From Virgibacillus alimentarius (GTDB taxonomy: Bacteria; Bacillota; Bacilli; Bacillales; Amphibacillaceae): a DNA stretch of 56,694 bases. The stretch spans positions 1 to 56,694 of the forward strand of contig NZ_JFBD01000009.1 of assembly GCF_000709085.1 (NCBI RefSeq), read 5' to 3'. A model generated the notes under the pieces. That model worked only from the letters and a program-made list of their open reading frames with translations. It made no database searches and was not told the DNA's origin. Below, in pieces: positions 35,230 to 44,473 of the stretch. The stretch's first letter is position 1. Each line of letters opens with the position of its first letter. Both the position numbers and the translations under genes were made by a program.

Positions 35230-36762
35230 ATGGCAAAACGTGAAGAATTAAAGAAAACGTTAAAGCCTCATTGGGTTTGGGCAATCGCTTTTGGCTCAGC
35301 AATCGGCTGGGGTGTATTTGTTTTACCGGTTGATTGGATGGCAATGGCTGGACCATTAGGTGTGATTATTGGATTCTTAATTGGTGCTATCTTGATGATT
35401 ATTATCGGTGTCAGCTATGGATTTCTTGTTGAGAAACTTCCGGTTTCCGGCGGTGAATTTGCTTATGCTTACTATGGATTAGGCAGATATCATGCATTTT
35501 TATGCGGCTGGTTTCTAACACTTGGATATATATCGATTGTTGCTCTTAATGCATCGGCACTGGCACTGCTTGGAAAATTTGTTTTACCTTCTGTTATTGA
35601 ACGAGGCTTTATGTACAATATTGCCGGCTGGGAAGTTTATGCTGGCGAAATTGTTACTGCTTGTATTGCATTAATCTTATTTGCCTTCATAAACATACGC
35701 GGATCAGACTTGTCTGGTTTCTCTCAATTTATATTTTGTATCGCACTCCTAGCTGGCTTAATTTTATTAACGATAGGAATGATTTTACATCCATCAAGTT
35801 CATTTACACATTTACAACCCGCTTTCCACCCTGGGGTAGGTGCGATTTCGTCTATTGTAGCCATTGTTGCTATTTCGCCATGGGCATATATCGGCTTCGA
35901 CAATATTCCACAAGCCGCTGAAGAATTTAATTTTTCTCCCAAAAAATCATTTAAATTAATTGTTCTTGCATTGCTTTGTGCGGGATTTGCCTACTCCATT
36001 GCAATCATAGCTACTGGAGTTGGACAGCCATGGACAGCAGCAGTTGAAGCTGGGTCTGTATGGGGGACAGGTGCCATTGTTCAAAACACGTATGGCGTTT
36101 GGGGGGTTACGTTGCTTTCCTTTGCTTTAATCATGGGGATCTTTACAGGGTTAAACGGCTTTTATGTCTCAACAAGCCGCTTATTATTTGCAATGGGAAG
36201 AGCTAAAATACTTCCAAAAGCATTTGGAAAATTACACCCCAAATACAAAACACCGCATATTGGAATTTTATTCACATTAGCCTTTACGTTGTTTGCACCA
36301 TTTTTTGGACGTGAAGCATTATTATGGGTTGTTGATATGTCTGCACTTGGTGTGACAATCGCCTACTTTTACGCTTGCTTTGTTGCTTATCGATTATTTA
36401 CATGGTCAGAAGACGCGACTAAAAATGCAGAAAAAGTCTTGATCGTTGCTCCTGGTCGCAAAATTTTCTCTCTCCTCGGGACTATCACCAGTATTGCTTT
36501 CTTTCTTCTACTAGTTGTTCCCGGATCTCCCGGATTCCTTGGGGCTCCATCATGGATAGCATTACTTATCTGGATAAGTCTTGGAGCACTTTTCTTCATT
36601 ATTCGATTTAAAAAATACAGCAAAATTTCTAAAGCAGACATGGACCACTATATTTTAGGGGATTATAATGTTCCAAAAGAGTCACCAACTACCAAACCTG
36701 AATCGGTGGCATTCCCACAAATTCCAGGCGGAGCTAATACGAAAATATATAATGAACTTTGA
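35230..36762 (+). CDS. APC-family amino acid permease
   Basis: A 510-aa permease of the amino acid-polyamine-cation superfamily with about 12 membrane segments. The first helix carries the broken-helix motif GSAIGWGVFVLP (residues 17-28), and helix 2 follows the SGGEFAYAYYGLG pattern. AAAGGAG precedes the ATG. The 60-residue tail is hydrophilic. A perfect cre upstream suggests that it imports a carbon or nitrogen source. It lies four genes from tpa/xsc, so taurine is one possible substrate, but nothing in the sequence shows this. Confidence 0.85.
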   Translation: MAKREELKKTLKPHWVWAIAFGSAIGWGVFVLPVDWMAMAGPLGVIIGFLIGAILMIIIGVSYGFLVEKLPVSGGEFAYAYYGLGRYHAFLCGWFLTLGYISIVALNASALALLGKFVLPSVIERGFMYNIAGWEVYAGEIVTACIALILFAFINIRGSDLSGFSQFIFCIALLAGLILLTIGMILHPSSSFTHLQPAFHPGVGAISSIVAIVAISPWAYIGFDNIPQAAEEFNFSPKKSFKLIVLALLCAGFAYSIAIIATGVGQPWTAAVEAGSVWGTGAIVQNTYGVWGVTLLSFALIMGIFTGLNGFYVSTSRLLFAMGRAKILPKAFGKLHPKYKTPHIGILFTLAFTLFAPFFGREALLWVVDMSALGVTIAYFYACFVAYRLFTWSEDATKNAEKVLIVAPGRKIFSLLGTITSIAFFLLLVVPGSPGFLGAPSWIALLIWISLGALFFIIRFKKYSKISKADMDHYILGDYNVPKESPTTKPESVAFPQIPGGANTKIYNEL

Positions 36763-36780
36763 TGCGATATATGCGATATA

Positions 36781-36821
36781 CAAAAGATGCTGGCTCATCA
36801 AGCGATAAGCCAGTCTTTTGT
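36781..36821 (+). terminator. terminator of the APC permease
   Basis: CAAAAGA-CTGGCT stem with its complement AGCCAG-TCTTTTG and a T-rich right arm. It lies 18 bases after the stop codon and may also serve ltaS on the minus strand. Confidence 0.7.
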
Positions 36822-36856
36822 AAAAAATCATCTCTAACTAGAACTATCATAAGCAT

Positions 36857-38788
36857 TCATCTATTGTTTCTTTTTCCATAGTCATATTCGGTTGCATCAA
36901 CTGGTTCCCAGTCATCATTTGGGGAATAGAATCGTAATAAGTCACCATATAAAACATTATCAGATAACTCTAGCTCGTGATAGACCTTTTTCTTTGTTTC
37001 TTCCATTTCTTTTGTTATATCGGTTATTTCTTTTTTCGTTTCATGATCATAAAACACACCATTTATATGACTGTATTTTTCAGTCATAAAGTCACCATTA
37101 CGAAAGGAAACAAAATCTTTATGCTCTTCTGACAACAAGTCAGTACCGAATTGGATATAGTCCTGTGCATCAATCCCCATTATATGCAACAAAGTTGGCA
37201 TTACGTCCATTTGCCCGCTGTATTCATGATTGATTGCCTCGCCCTCAACCCCTGGAACACGTATCATAAAAGGAACGCGTTGCAATTCAGCATTTTTTAA
37301 TGGGGTAATTTCTTCTCCAATAATTTCTTTCATCGCCTGATTATGATTATCAGATATCCCATAATGATCTCCATAAATCATAATAATACTATCTTCATAT
37401 AGTCCCGCTTCTTTTAACTCATTAAAAAATTGCTCCAATGCTTCATCCATGTACCTAGCAGTTTGAAAATATCGATCCACGGAGCCGTCACCTGTTTCTG
37501 CAGGATCAATCGTTGCATCCTCATCATCGATTAAAAACGGATGGTGATGTGTCAATGTAATCATGTGAGCATAAAATGGCTCCTTTAGAGACTTAAGCAT
37601 TGGCATCGATTCTTCGAAAAAAGGTTTATCTTTTAGACCATAATTAATGACTTGATCATCACTCATATGATAATAACTGGAATCAAAGAAATGCTCGATC
37701 CCCATTTCTTTATATATTTCCTCCCGGTTCCAAAATGTTCGATCATCACCATGGAAGACAGCACTTGTATAACCTCGTCGTTGATCGAGAATGGCTGGTA
37801 AGGATTGAAACGTATTATTTCCTTTTGTAACGAAAGCAGCGCCTTGGGGTAATCCGAATAATGAATTATCCATAATCAATTCCGCATCAGCAGTTTTTCC
37901 TTGCTCTGTCTGATGGAAAAAGTTATCAAAATACGTAAAGTTCTTATTATTTTCATCTGCTAACGAGTTTAAGAAAGGTGTTACTTCTTCACCATGTAAT
38001 TTATAATCAATCAAAAATGACTGGAAGGACTCCAAATGTATTTTGATGATATTTTTGCCTTTGCCTCTCCCAAAGTAAACTTCATTCGGTTTGGCATACT
38101 TATTCTTTGTATAATTCGCAACTGTAGTGATATCATTGCTATCTGCTAGAACCCGTTGTGTCGTCGATTTTAAGCTTTGCATGGCATCATAGATCATAAA
38201 GTTGTAAGTACCTAAATATTTCACGATATAACTGCGGTCAAATGTACGTTTCAGCAACTGAGGTCGATCTAATTCTGCTAAACCTAAGTTAATGACAAAT
38301 GCAACCACACCAGCAAATAAAATGAACAGGGTTTTACGTACAGGCAGGCTTTCCGAAGGCCAATATGCCTTTGTTTTGTTGAATAAAATAATTAAGAAAA
38401 TAACATCAGCTGCAAATACAACATCATAAAAAGCAACTAGATCCATAATGCTTCCGCCTAAACTTCCAAAATTACTTGTTTGGGTAAGTGTTGGTAGTGT
38501 AATAAAATCACTGTTAAAACGATGATAAACAACATTCGCATATAAGACGAAGCTTAATATCGCATCTATAATTATCATAAATAATCCAGCCTTTTTTCCT
38601 TTTATAAATAGCATAATTCCTATAAAAAGGATCGCTGAACTTAGTGGATTAAAAAACAGTAAAAACGATTGAAGAATATTCGAAACAGTTAGTTTAAACT
38701 CGAGCATATAAACGATAAACGTTTTGATCCATAGGAGGATAACAGCTGCCCAAAAGAAGCCTAATTTACTGGATAGACATTGTTTCAT
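36857..38788 (-). CDS. ltaS: lipoteichoic acid synthase
   Basis: LtaS polymerises glycerol phosphate from phosphatidylglycerol onto a lipid anchor at the outer membrane face. The N-terminal 200 residues hold about five membrane segments. The sulfatase-like extracellular domain follows, with the metal Glu in IIKIHLESFQSF near residue 255, the catalytic Thr in TEQGKTADAEL near 300, and MIYGDHYGISDN near 480. At 643 aa it is full length. It stands between the APC permease and xsc and is probably a single transcript. I cannot tell whether it is the main synthase or one of several paralogues. Confidence 0.95.
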   Translation of the reverse strand: MKQCLSSKLGFFWAAVILLWIKTFIVYMLEFKLTVSNILQSFLLFFNPLSSAILFIGIMLFIKGKKAGLFMIIIDAILSFVLYANVVYHRFNSDFITLPTLTQTSNFGSLGGSIMDLVAFYDVVFAADVIFLIILFNKTKAYWPSESLPVRKTLFILFAGVVAFVINLGLAELDRPQLLKRTFDRSYIVKYLGTYNFMIYDAMQSLKSTTQRVLADSNDITTVANYTKNKYAKPNEVYFGRGKGKNIIKIHLESFQSFLIDYKLHGEEVTPFLNSLADENNKNFTYFDNFFHQTEQGKTADAELIMDNSLFGLPQGAAFVTKGNNTFQSLPAILDQRRGYTSAVFHGDDRTFWNREEIYKEMGIEHFFDSSYYHMSDDQVINYGLKDKPFFEESMPMLKSLKEPFYAHMITLTHHHPFLIDDEDATIDPAETGDGSVDRYFQTARYMDEALEQFFNELKEAGLYEDSIIMIYGDHYGISDNHNQAMKEIIGEEITPLKNAELQRVPFMIRVPGVEGEAINHEYSGQMDVMPTLLHIMGIDAQDYIQFGTDLLSEEHKDFVSFRNGDFMTEKYSHINGVFYDHETKKEITDITKEMEETKKKVYHELELSDNVLYGDLLRFYSPNDDWEPVDATEYDYGKRNNR

Positions 38789-39000
38789 GCTTCCACCTCA
38801 AAATAAATAATAACAGAAAGGGATATTTTTTCCTATCGAACAAAGCTACTAAATGTAAATCTACTTAACTTATCATATATACGCAAAAAAGCTTCATCAA
38901 TGTCTTGAAATTGTCTTTTAAATACCTTTTATAAAACGAATACCCTAATATATGCATATAAAATCTAAAAAGTGACTTTAAGTAATCATAGCTTCCATTT

Positions 39001-39040
39001 AAAAAAGTCCCTTTATCAGCGTTAACTAATAAAGGGACTT
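39001..39040 (-). terminator. terminator of xsc
   Basis: Perfect 12-bp stem AAGTCCCTTTAT/ATAAAGGGACTT followed on the minus strand by TTTTTT. It lies 11 bases after the xsc stop codon. Confidence 0.85.
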
Positions 39041-39050
39041 GCCTCATTTC

Positions 39051-40826
39051 TTATTTTCCCCAGACATCGTGGTCTAAATGTTTGTATTTATCTAAAAACC
39101 GCGTTGGCATTTTTAGTGCATCTTTTCTAAATGGCGGTGCAAGCTGCGTACCATCTACAAAGATGTTAAGGACTGCTGGCTTGCGCTTTTTAAGAACTTC
39201 TTCGATAACAGAAGCTATGTCCTCCGGTTTGTCGATTGTATATCCAAGTGCTCCCATCGACTTAGCGACTTCTGCAAAATCTGGTGCTTCAATATCTGAA
39301 CCGATGAATCGATTGTCATAATAATCAACTTGGTTTTTCTTCTCGGCTGCCCATGATTTATTATTAAATACACAGGCTATAACCGGAATGTCTTGTTCGA
39401 TTGCTGTACTTACTTCATGCAGACTCATGCCCCATGCGCCGTCACCTATAATAGCTGCGACTGGAGAATTTGGCTCTGCCAGCTGTGCCCCTAAAGCAGC
39501 AGGGTATGCAAACCCAGTATTTCCAAATGTTAATGCTGCAATATGGCGTTTCGTCTGGTTGAATTTTAAATAAGCATTTGCTGTTGATGAAACATTTCCA
39601 ATATCAGTGGAAATAATCGCATTTTCTGGTAACGCCTTTGTTAGCTCCAGTAATGCTCGGCGTGGATTAATTGGATTTCCATCCTTCATTGCTAAATCAA
39701 CTAACTCTTTTTCCCAGTCTTCTTTCCTTTTACTGATCTTTTCCAGGCAAGCACGATTCTCCTGTGGTGATGGCAGCAGAGCTTGCAATTGATGATACAT
39801 TTCATCACTTGTAGATTTAGCGTCACCAATAATTCCAACTTCAACTGGATGTGTTCTTGCGATATGACGCGGATTAATATCAACTTGAATGATCTTTGCA
39901 TTTTTAGGGAAATAATCAATATCATAACATGGCAGGGTTCCAAAAACAGACAGGCGGGTTCCAATTGCTAAGACAACATCTGCTTCCTTCAATGTATACA
40001 TGGCTGCTTTAGACCCCATGTAACCAATTGGCCCAACTGCCAGAGGATGATCCGCTGGAAAAGCATCATTATGCATATAAGATACAGCCACTGGTGCAGA
40101 TAAATGTTCTGCTATATTTTTAACAGCGTCAACCCCGTCCGAATCTACTGCTCCTCGTCCGGAAATAATAACAGGATTCTTTGCTCCTTTTAATAATTCA
40201 ACAGCTTGCTTAATTGATGCAGGATCACCACTTCCTCTAGAATCAACACGATATTGATGCGGCTCTAGTATTTGATCTTCCAGTTCGCCGTAAAATAAAT
40301 CACGCGGGATATCAAACAGCACAGGGCCACGTTCCGCATAAGCAATTCGGAAGGCCGTTCTTAAACAGTCTGCAACCCTGCTTTTATGTGTAACACGGAC
40401 CGTTTCTTTCGTAATCGCATCAAAAATTGAGACTTGATCAGCTTCCTGGAAACCATCCCACCCAATTGTAGGTGTTCCTGCAGATGGGGAAATCACAACC
40501 ATCGGTGTATGTGCTTGATTTGCAGCAGCAACCGAAGTGACCATATTTGTAATTCCCGGTCCATTCTGTCCAATAACAACCCCTGCAACTCCTGAAACTC
40601 TTGTATACGCATCTGCCATATGTGCGGCGCTTTGTTCATGCCGAACCGGTAAGAACCTGATTCCAGCAGTCGGGAATAGATCCAACATATCCATAAATGC
40701 GGAACCAACAATCCCATAAACTTCTTTCACATTTTCTGCTACCAATGTTTCTACAATAGCTTCACTCGGCGTCATTTTCACCTTTTGATTTGTTGCTTTT
40801 CTTATTTCTGCCTGTTGTTTTACCAT
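39051..40826 (-). CDS. xsc: sulfoacetaldehyde acetyltransferase, ThDP enzyme
   Basis: Xsc cleaves sulfoacetaldehyde with phosphate to acetyl-phosphate and sulfite. The 591-aa protein has the three ThDP-enzyme domains: catalytic Glu in [15 protein letters not shown] near residue 64, and the cofactor motif from [11 protein letters not shown] to FNNKSW near 470-500. Features I associate with Xsc rather than acetolactate synthase are [40 protein letters not shown] and [26 protein letters not shown] lies eight bases before the ATG. It follows lysR by 43 bases and ends at a strong terminator. Acetolactate synthase or another ThDP enzyme is the main alternative, but the tpa partner supports Xsc. Confidence 0.85.
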   Translation of the reverse strand: MVKQQAEIRKATNQKVKMTPSEAIVETLVAENVKEVYGIVGSAFMDMLDLFPTAGIRFLPVRHEQSAAHMADAYTRVSGVAGVVIGQNGPGITNMVTSVAAANQAHTPMVVISPSAGTPTIGWDGFQEADQVSIFDAITKETVRVTHKSRVADCLRTAFRIAYAERGPVLFDIPRDLFYGELEDQILEPHQYRVDSRGSGDPASIKQAVELLKGAKNPVIISGRGAVDSDGVDAVKNIAEHLSAPVAVSYMHNDAFPADHPLAVGPIGYMGSKAAMYTLKEADVVLAIGTRLSVFGTLPCYDIDYFPKNAKIIQVDINPRHIARTHPVEVGIIGDAKSTSDEMYHQLQALLPSPQENRACLEKISKRKEDWEKELVDLAMKDGNPINPRRALLELTKALPENAIISTDIGNVSSTANAYLKFNQTKRHIAALTFGNTGFAYPAALGAQLAEPNSPVAAIIGDGAWGMSLHEVSTAIEQDIPVIACVFNNKSWAAEKKNQVDYYDNRFIGSDIEAPDFAEVAKSMGALGYTIDKPEDIASVIEEVLKKRKPAVLNIFVDGTQLAPPFRKDALKMPTRFLDKYKHLDHDVWGK

Positions 40827-40869
40827 CCATCATACCTCCTAAAAATCTAATGTTAACAATCTATCATCA

Positions 40870-41808
40870 TCAACAATTGCTTGCTGGAAGATGAATAAGT
40901 GTATTTTTCATTTTTTCGCGTTTAAGTTTTTTCAACTCTTCAACAAATACATCTGCCGTTGATTTTAAAACTTGGTCTTTTCGAACAGCGATATAAAAAT
41001 ATCTATTAAACGTTACATTTTTTATGGTGTATGCTTTAAGTAATTGAAGCTTTTGCTCTTTTTTGATGGCATGCTTAGAAATAATAGAGACCCCTAACCC
41101 AGCTTCTACCGCTGATTTAATCGCTTCCGTACTTCCTAATTCCATTACGATATTCAAATCATTGATCGAAATTCCGGCATCTTTTAAGTGATTCATAAGA
41201 ACAGACCGTGTACCAGACCCTTTTTCTCTCATAATGAGCGGGGTGCTTTTTAATAAATCATGGGAAATTCTTATCTCATCTTGAGAAAAATAATCCGGAG
41301 CAGCAATTAAAAGCAGTTCATCTTCCCAAAATGGCTCAAATATCATCTTCGGATCTTCAATTGGTGTCTCCACCAAACCAACATCAATCAATTGATCTTT
41401 CATATGTTCCACAATATTATTGGAATTTGTAATATCTACACTCATATTTATTAAAGGATACATTTCCTTTAGTCTTTTTAAGAATTCAGGCAAAATATAC
41501 TCACCAATAGTAAGGCTGCACCCAATACTTAAATCCCCGTACATGAACTCTTCTATTTTTAATACTTCTTTTTTTGCTACATCATTTAAATGAACAATCT
41601 CTTTTGCGTATTTTAATAAAATGGATGCAGATTGTGTCATTTCTACTTTTTTTGTTGTGCGTTCAAATAGTTTCGTATCCAACTCTTCCTCCAACGCCTT
41701 CACTTGTGCTGTAATGGTGGGTTGTGTAACAAATAAAATTTTGGCCGCTTCAGAAAAGCTTTTCCTCTCTGCAACTGCTATAAATGTTTTTAACCGTTCA
41801 TAATTCAT
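40870..41808 (-). CDS. LysR-family regulator of the taurine module
   Basis: A 312-aa LysR regulator. The winged helix-turn-helix occupies residues 1-62 (FSEAAKILFVTQPTITAQVK), followed by the linker helix and an effector-binding domain from residue 90 (LSIGCSLTIGEYILPEFLKR). It lies between tpa and xsc in the same direction, 54 bases after tpa and 43 before xsc, so it is probably co-transcribed with them. It resembles the CysL group of sulfur-responsive LysR proteins, so taurine, sulfoacetaldehyde or sulfite are plausible effectors; this is inference. Confidence 0.88.
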   Translation of the reverse strand: MNYERLKTFIAVAERKSFSEAAKILFVTQPTITAQVKALEEELDTKLFERTTKKVEMTQSASILLKYAKEIVHLNDVAKKEVLKIEEFMYGDLSIGCSLTIGEYILPEFLKRLKEMYPLINMSVDITNSNNIVEHMKDQLIDVGLVETPIEDPKMIFEPFWEDELLLIAAPDYFSQDEIRISHDLLKSTPLIMREKGSGTRSVLMNHLKDAGISINDLNIVMELGSTEAIKSAVEAGLGVSIISKHAIKKEQKLQLLKAYTIKNVTFNRYFYIAVRKDQVLKSTADVFVEELKKLKREKMKNTLIHLPASNC

Positions 41809-41862
41809 CTACATGACCATCCTCTTTGATCTACCAATTTTATGTGATGATAAAGTTTCCAT

Positions 41863-43212
41863 TTATAGACTGTGAATGACAGATGTAACCGTATTTACTA
41901 CAAAATCTAAATCTTCTTCTGTGCTTGAAAGTGGTGGAGCAATGATAATCACATTATTTTTTCCCGGAACGGTATCCCCATTTTTACCAATGATTAGTCC
42001 TCTTTTTTTGCATCCTCCCAGAACTTTTCCTATCGTTGCATCATCAAGCGGCGTTTTAAATTTTTTATCTGTCACCATTTCCAATCCAATTAAAAACCCT
42101 ACTTGACGTACCTCACCTACATTTTCGTGTTCCTCCAATTGTTTAAACTTACTAAGTTTCGATTTACCTAACCGATCGACACGGTCAATAATTTTTTCCT
42201 TTTCAATGATTTCAATATTTTTTAAAGCGACTGCACATGCTGCCGGATGTCCGCCGTAAGTGGATACATGACGGAAATGGTTATCCTTTCCCTGTTCTTT
42301 AAACACATCATAGATTTCAGATTTTACCGCCGTTGCACCTAATGGCAAATACCCACTCGTTAGTCCTTTCGCCATTGTAACGATATCAGGCTGCACTCCT
42401 TCAGCATGCATGAATCCAAACATTTTGCCCGTTCTGCCATATCCAGATACCACTTCGTCCATAATGAGTAGTACATTATATTTTTTACAAATTTCAGCGA
42501 CACGTTGAATATACTTCATCGATGGGATAAGAACACCACCGCCAGAGATAAATGGTTCCATGATGAATGCTGAAACTGTTTCTTCTCCTTCCCAATTAAT
42601 CATTTCTTCAACTAATTGCGCTGCTTTTAGGTCTGTTTCTTCCGGAGATCCATTAAAAATAGAACGGTAACTGTACGGTGGATAGACATGTAAAAATCCT
42701 GGTGCACTAGGATATTTCACGCGGCGATTTGCTTGCGCTGTTGCACTTAAGGCACCTAGTGTTGAACCATGGTAGGCGCGATACCGTGAAATTATTTTAT
42801 ATTTTCCTGGATTTCCAGTTTGAATATGGTATTGCTTAGCAATCTTAAATGCAGTTTCATTCGCTTCTGAACCACTATTTGAAAAAAACGTTTGATAATC
42901 TGCGCCTAATAATTCACTAATTTTCCCCGCTAATTTCACAGCTGGCTGGTGACTCATTGTTAACGGAAAATAAGAAAGACTTTTCATCTGTTCAGCTGCA
43001 GCATCTATAATTTCTTGCCGGCCATGCCCTAAATTCAAGCACCATAATCCAGAAACACCATCTAAATATTTATTTCCTTTTTCATCCACAAACCATGATC
43101 CTTCTCCTGATGCGGCTATTGTATTCTTTCCTTTTGGATCGTATCGATGCATTGCGTTCCATAACTTATCTTGAGATACTGCACTCCCTACTTCTCTTTC
43201 AGTCTTCATCAT
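41863..43212 (-). CDS. tpa: taurine-pyruvate aminotransferase (class III)
   Basis: A 449-aa class III PLP aminotransferase. With xsc downstream, taurine:pyruvate transamination to sulfoacetaldehyde and alanine is the best call. Motifs are FFSNSGSEANETAFKIAKQY near residue 110, LLIMDEVVSGYGRTGKMFGF near 255 and the PLP lysine in DIVTMAKGLTSGYLPLGA near 290. GGGGGATT precedes the ATG; a second ATG follows immediately. Upstream are a promoter, a palindrome at its start site, and a cre. Beta-alanine or GABA transaminases have the same fold, so specificity depends on context. Confidence 0.82.
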   Translation of the reverse strand: MMKTEREVGSAVSQDKLWNAMHRYDPKGKNTIAASGEGSWFVDEKGNKYLDGVSGLWCLNLGHGRQEIIDAAAEQMKSLSYFPLTMSHQPAVKLAGKISELLGADYQTFFSNSGSEANETAFKIAKQYHIQTGNPGKYKIISRYRAYHGSTLGALSATAQANRRVKYPSAPGFLHVYPPYSYRSIFNGSPEETDLKAAQLVEEMINWEGEETVSAFIMEPFISGGGVLIPSMKYIQRVAEICKKYNVLLIMDEVVSGYGRTGKMFGFMHAEGVQPDIVTMAKGLTSGYLPLGATAVKSEIYDVFKEQGKDNHFRHVSTYGGHPAACAVALKNIEIIEKEKIIDRVDRLGKSKLSKFKQLEEHENVGEVRQVGFLIGLEMVTDKKFKTPLDDATIGKVLGGCKKRGLIIGKNGDTVPGKNNVIIIAPPLSSTEEDLDFVVNTVTSVIHSL

Positions 43213-43318
43213 TCAATCCCCCATTTCATTTATTAAGTACCCCCATAAATTTTCTCAGGTAAAGCTTAAGTAATAGAAACTGGTTTCATTCGAATCGAAG
43301 ACAACAAATTCCCATAGA

Positions 43319-43332
43319 GGAAATCGCTTTCA
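43319..43332 (-). promoter_or_regulatory. probable cre site in the tpa leader
   Basis: On the minus strand TGAAAGCGATTTCC, one mismatch (last base) from TGWAANCGNTNWCA. It lies about 107 bases before tpa and downstream of the candidate promoter at 43548, so CcpA would act as a roadblock. Confidence 0.5.
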
Positions 43333-43503
43333 TTTACTTTTGCGATAATTCATGAGGCTTACTAACATTAAAACTGCAGTACAGCTGAAACTCATGTTAT
43401 CTACTTTTTTATTTCTCAAGAAATTTTAAAATAAATGAAAATCACTCCGATCCATCTTTGAATAATAACTATTACAATTCGATTGAAATGAAGATCCTTA
43501 AAT

Positions 43504-43515
43504 ACATCATGATGT
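43504..43515. promoter_or_regulatory. 12-bp palindrome in the tpa leader
   Basis: ACATCATGATGT, perfect and without a spacer, 28 bases centre to centre from the palindrome at 43531. A possible second protein-binding site. Confidence 0.35.
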
Positions 43516-43530
43516 CCGTACCAGTTACGT

Positions 43531-43544
43531 TGTAATAGATTACA
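43531..43544. promoter_or_regulatory. candidate operator at the tpa start site
   Basis: TGTAAT-AG-ATTACA, a perfect interrupted palindrome. It begins three bases beyond the -10 box of the minus-strand promoter at 43548-43577, so it covers the expected transcription start. The GT...AC arms fit the general shape of GntR/HutC operators; the gntR gene lies next door. Confidence 0.5.
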
Positions 43545-43547
43545 TTT

Positions 43548-43577
43548 AGTATAATAGATAACTGGGTGAATTTTCAA
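43548..43577 (-). promoter_or_regulatory. candidate sigma-A promoter of tpa
   Basis: On the minus strand TTGAAA, 18 bases, TATACT. The implied start leaves a leader of about 330 bases before tpa, containing two palindromes and a cre-like site but no convincing gene. Confidence 0.55.
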
Positions 43578-43644
43578 TATTTTTATTAAATTCAGTTATT
43601 TATTTATTAAATAATGATGATAAGATATATTAATAAGTCAATAA

Positions 43645-44367
43645 TTAGCCAAATTTGCGGGATAGATTAAGTTCAAACGCATACATATCGCTACGATAAA
43701 ATGCTTCTTCCATCTCGATAATATCATTTTTTTGATCCTTAATAATCCTTTCAGCAATAAGCACATGATTTTGTGGGCTAATTTCCAAATAACCTTTATC
43801 TTCATTTAATAACGGGCCACTTTTTATTGTTTGGTTTGCCTCAGCAAATTGGATGCCAAGTTCATTTTCCACTAAATCATATAACGTAGCATTGTCCAAA
43901 TCATATTGTATAAGTTCTTTCCCTATTTCAACCGGATAATAATGACGCTCAACTCCAATTGGTATATCATCCGCGTAACGAACTCTTTTTATAAAGTACG
44001 CTTCTTCAAATCCGGTGCGTTCCCTAATATAGGTGCTCGGTACTGTTCGATAATGCGTTACAAGCTTAGCCCCAGGTCTCATTCCCATTTGCCGGATGGT
44101 CTCCGTTGTACTGCTTAAATTACCAAGCCAATCATGGATTGGTTTTAATGAGACAAACGTCCCTTTTCCATGTCTTTTTTCAAGAATTCCCTCTTGCACT
44201 AACAGACTGATCGCTGCCCGAACTGTACTACGACTTACATCATATTTTTCCATAAATTTGCGTTCACTTGGAATTTGGCCTGAAAAGACTCCTTTCGTTA
44301 CACCTTCCTCAATAACATCTTTTAACTGTATATGTAGTGGAATGGAACTATTTTGATCTAGTGACAT
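43645..44367 (-). CDS. GntR/HutC-family regulator with UTRA domain
   Basis: A 240-aa regulator. Residues 5-70 form the winged helix-turn-helix (YDVSRSTVRAAISLLVQEGI), and the rest is a UTRA ligand-binding domain (about 90-235). The start at 44367 follows an AAAGAG-type site; an in-frame GTG three codons upstream is possible. It stands just upstream of the tpa promoter in the same direction, making tpa-lysR-xsc its likely target. Its fold is that of NagR, and nagR is missing from the nag locus, so control of the nag genes at a distance cannot be excluded. Confidence 0.85.
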   Translation of the reverse strand: MSLDQNSSIPLHIQLKDVIEEGVTKGVFSGQIPSERKFMEKYDVSRSTVRAAISLLVQEGILEKRHGKGTFVSLKPIHDWLGNLSSTTETIRQMGMRPGAKLVTHYRTVPSTYIRERTGFEEAYFIKRVRYADDIPIGVERHYYPVEIGKELIQYDLDNATLYDLVENELGIQFAEANQTIKSGPLLNEDKGYLEISPQNHVLIAERIIKDQKNDIIEMEEAFYRSDMYAFELNLSRKFG

Positions 44368-44429
44368 TGCTCTCACTCTTTCTTAACGTCAATGATAATT
44401 TTTTAGCTTATTTCTTGAATGATTGAATA

Positions 44430-44464
44430 GCCCCGAATAATGGAAAACATCCATTATTCGGGGC
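44430..44464. terminator. hairpin between ilvD and gntR
   Basis: Perfect 15-bp stem GCCCCGAATAATGGA with its complement around a five-base loop, just after the ilvD stop codon. The T tract is better on the plus strand; on the minus strand it is poor, so termination of ilvD may be partial. Confidence 0.6.
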
Positions 44465-44473
44465 TTTATATCC

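Noticed and set aside
39051-40826. Acetolactate synthase large subunit
   Set aside because: The ilvD gene nearby made this tempting, but motifs around residues 40-55 and 240-300 fit Xsc, no ilvH small subunit follows, and the gene lies with tpa.
43470-43512. Leader peptide MMYLRIFISIEL before tpa
   Set aside because: No ribosome site, and no codon pattern suggesting attenuation.
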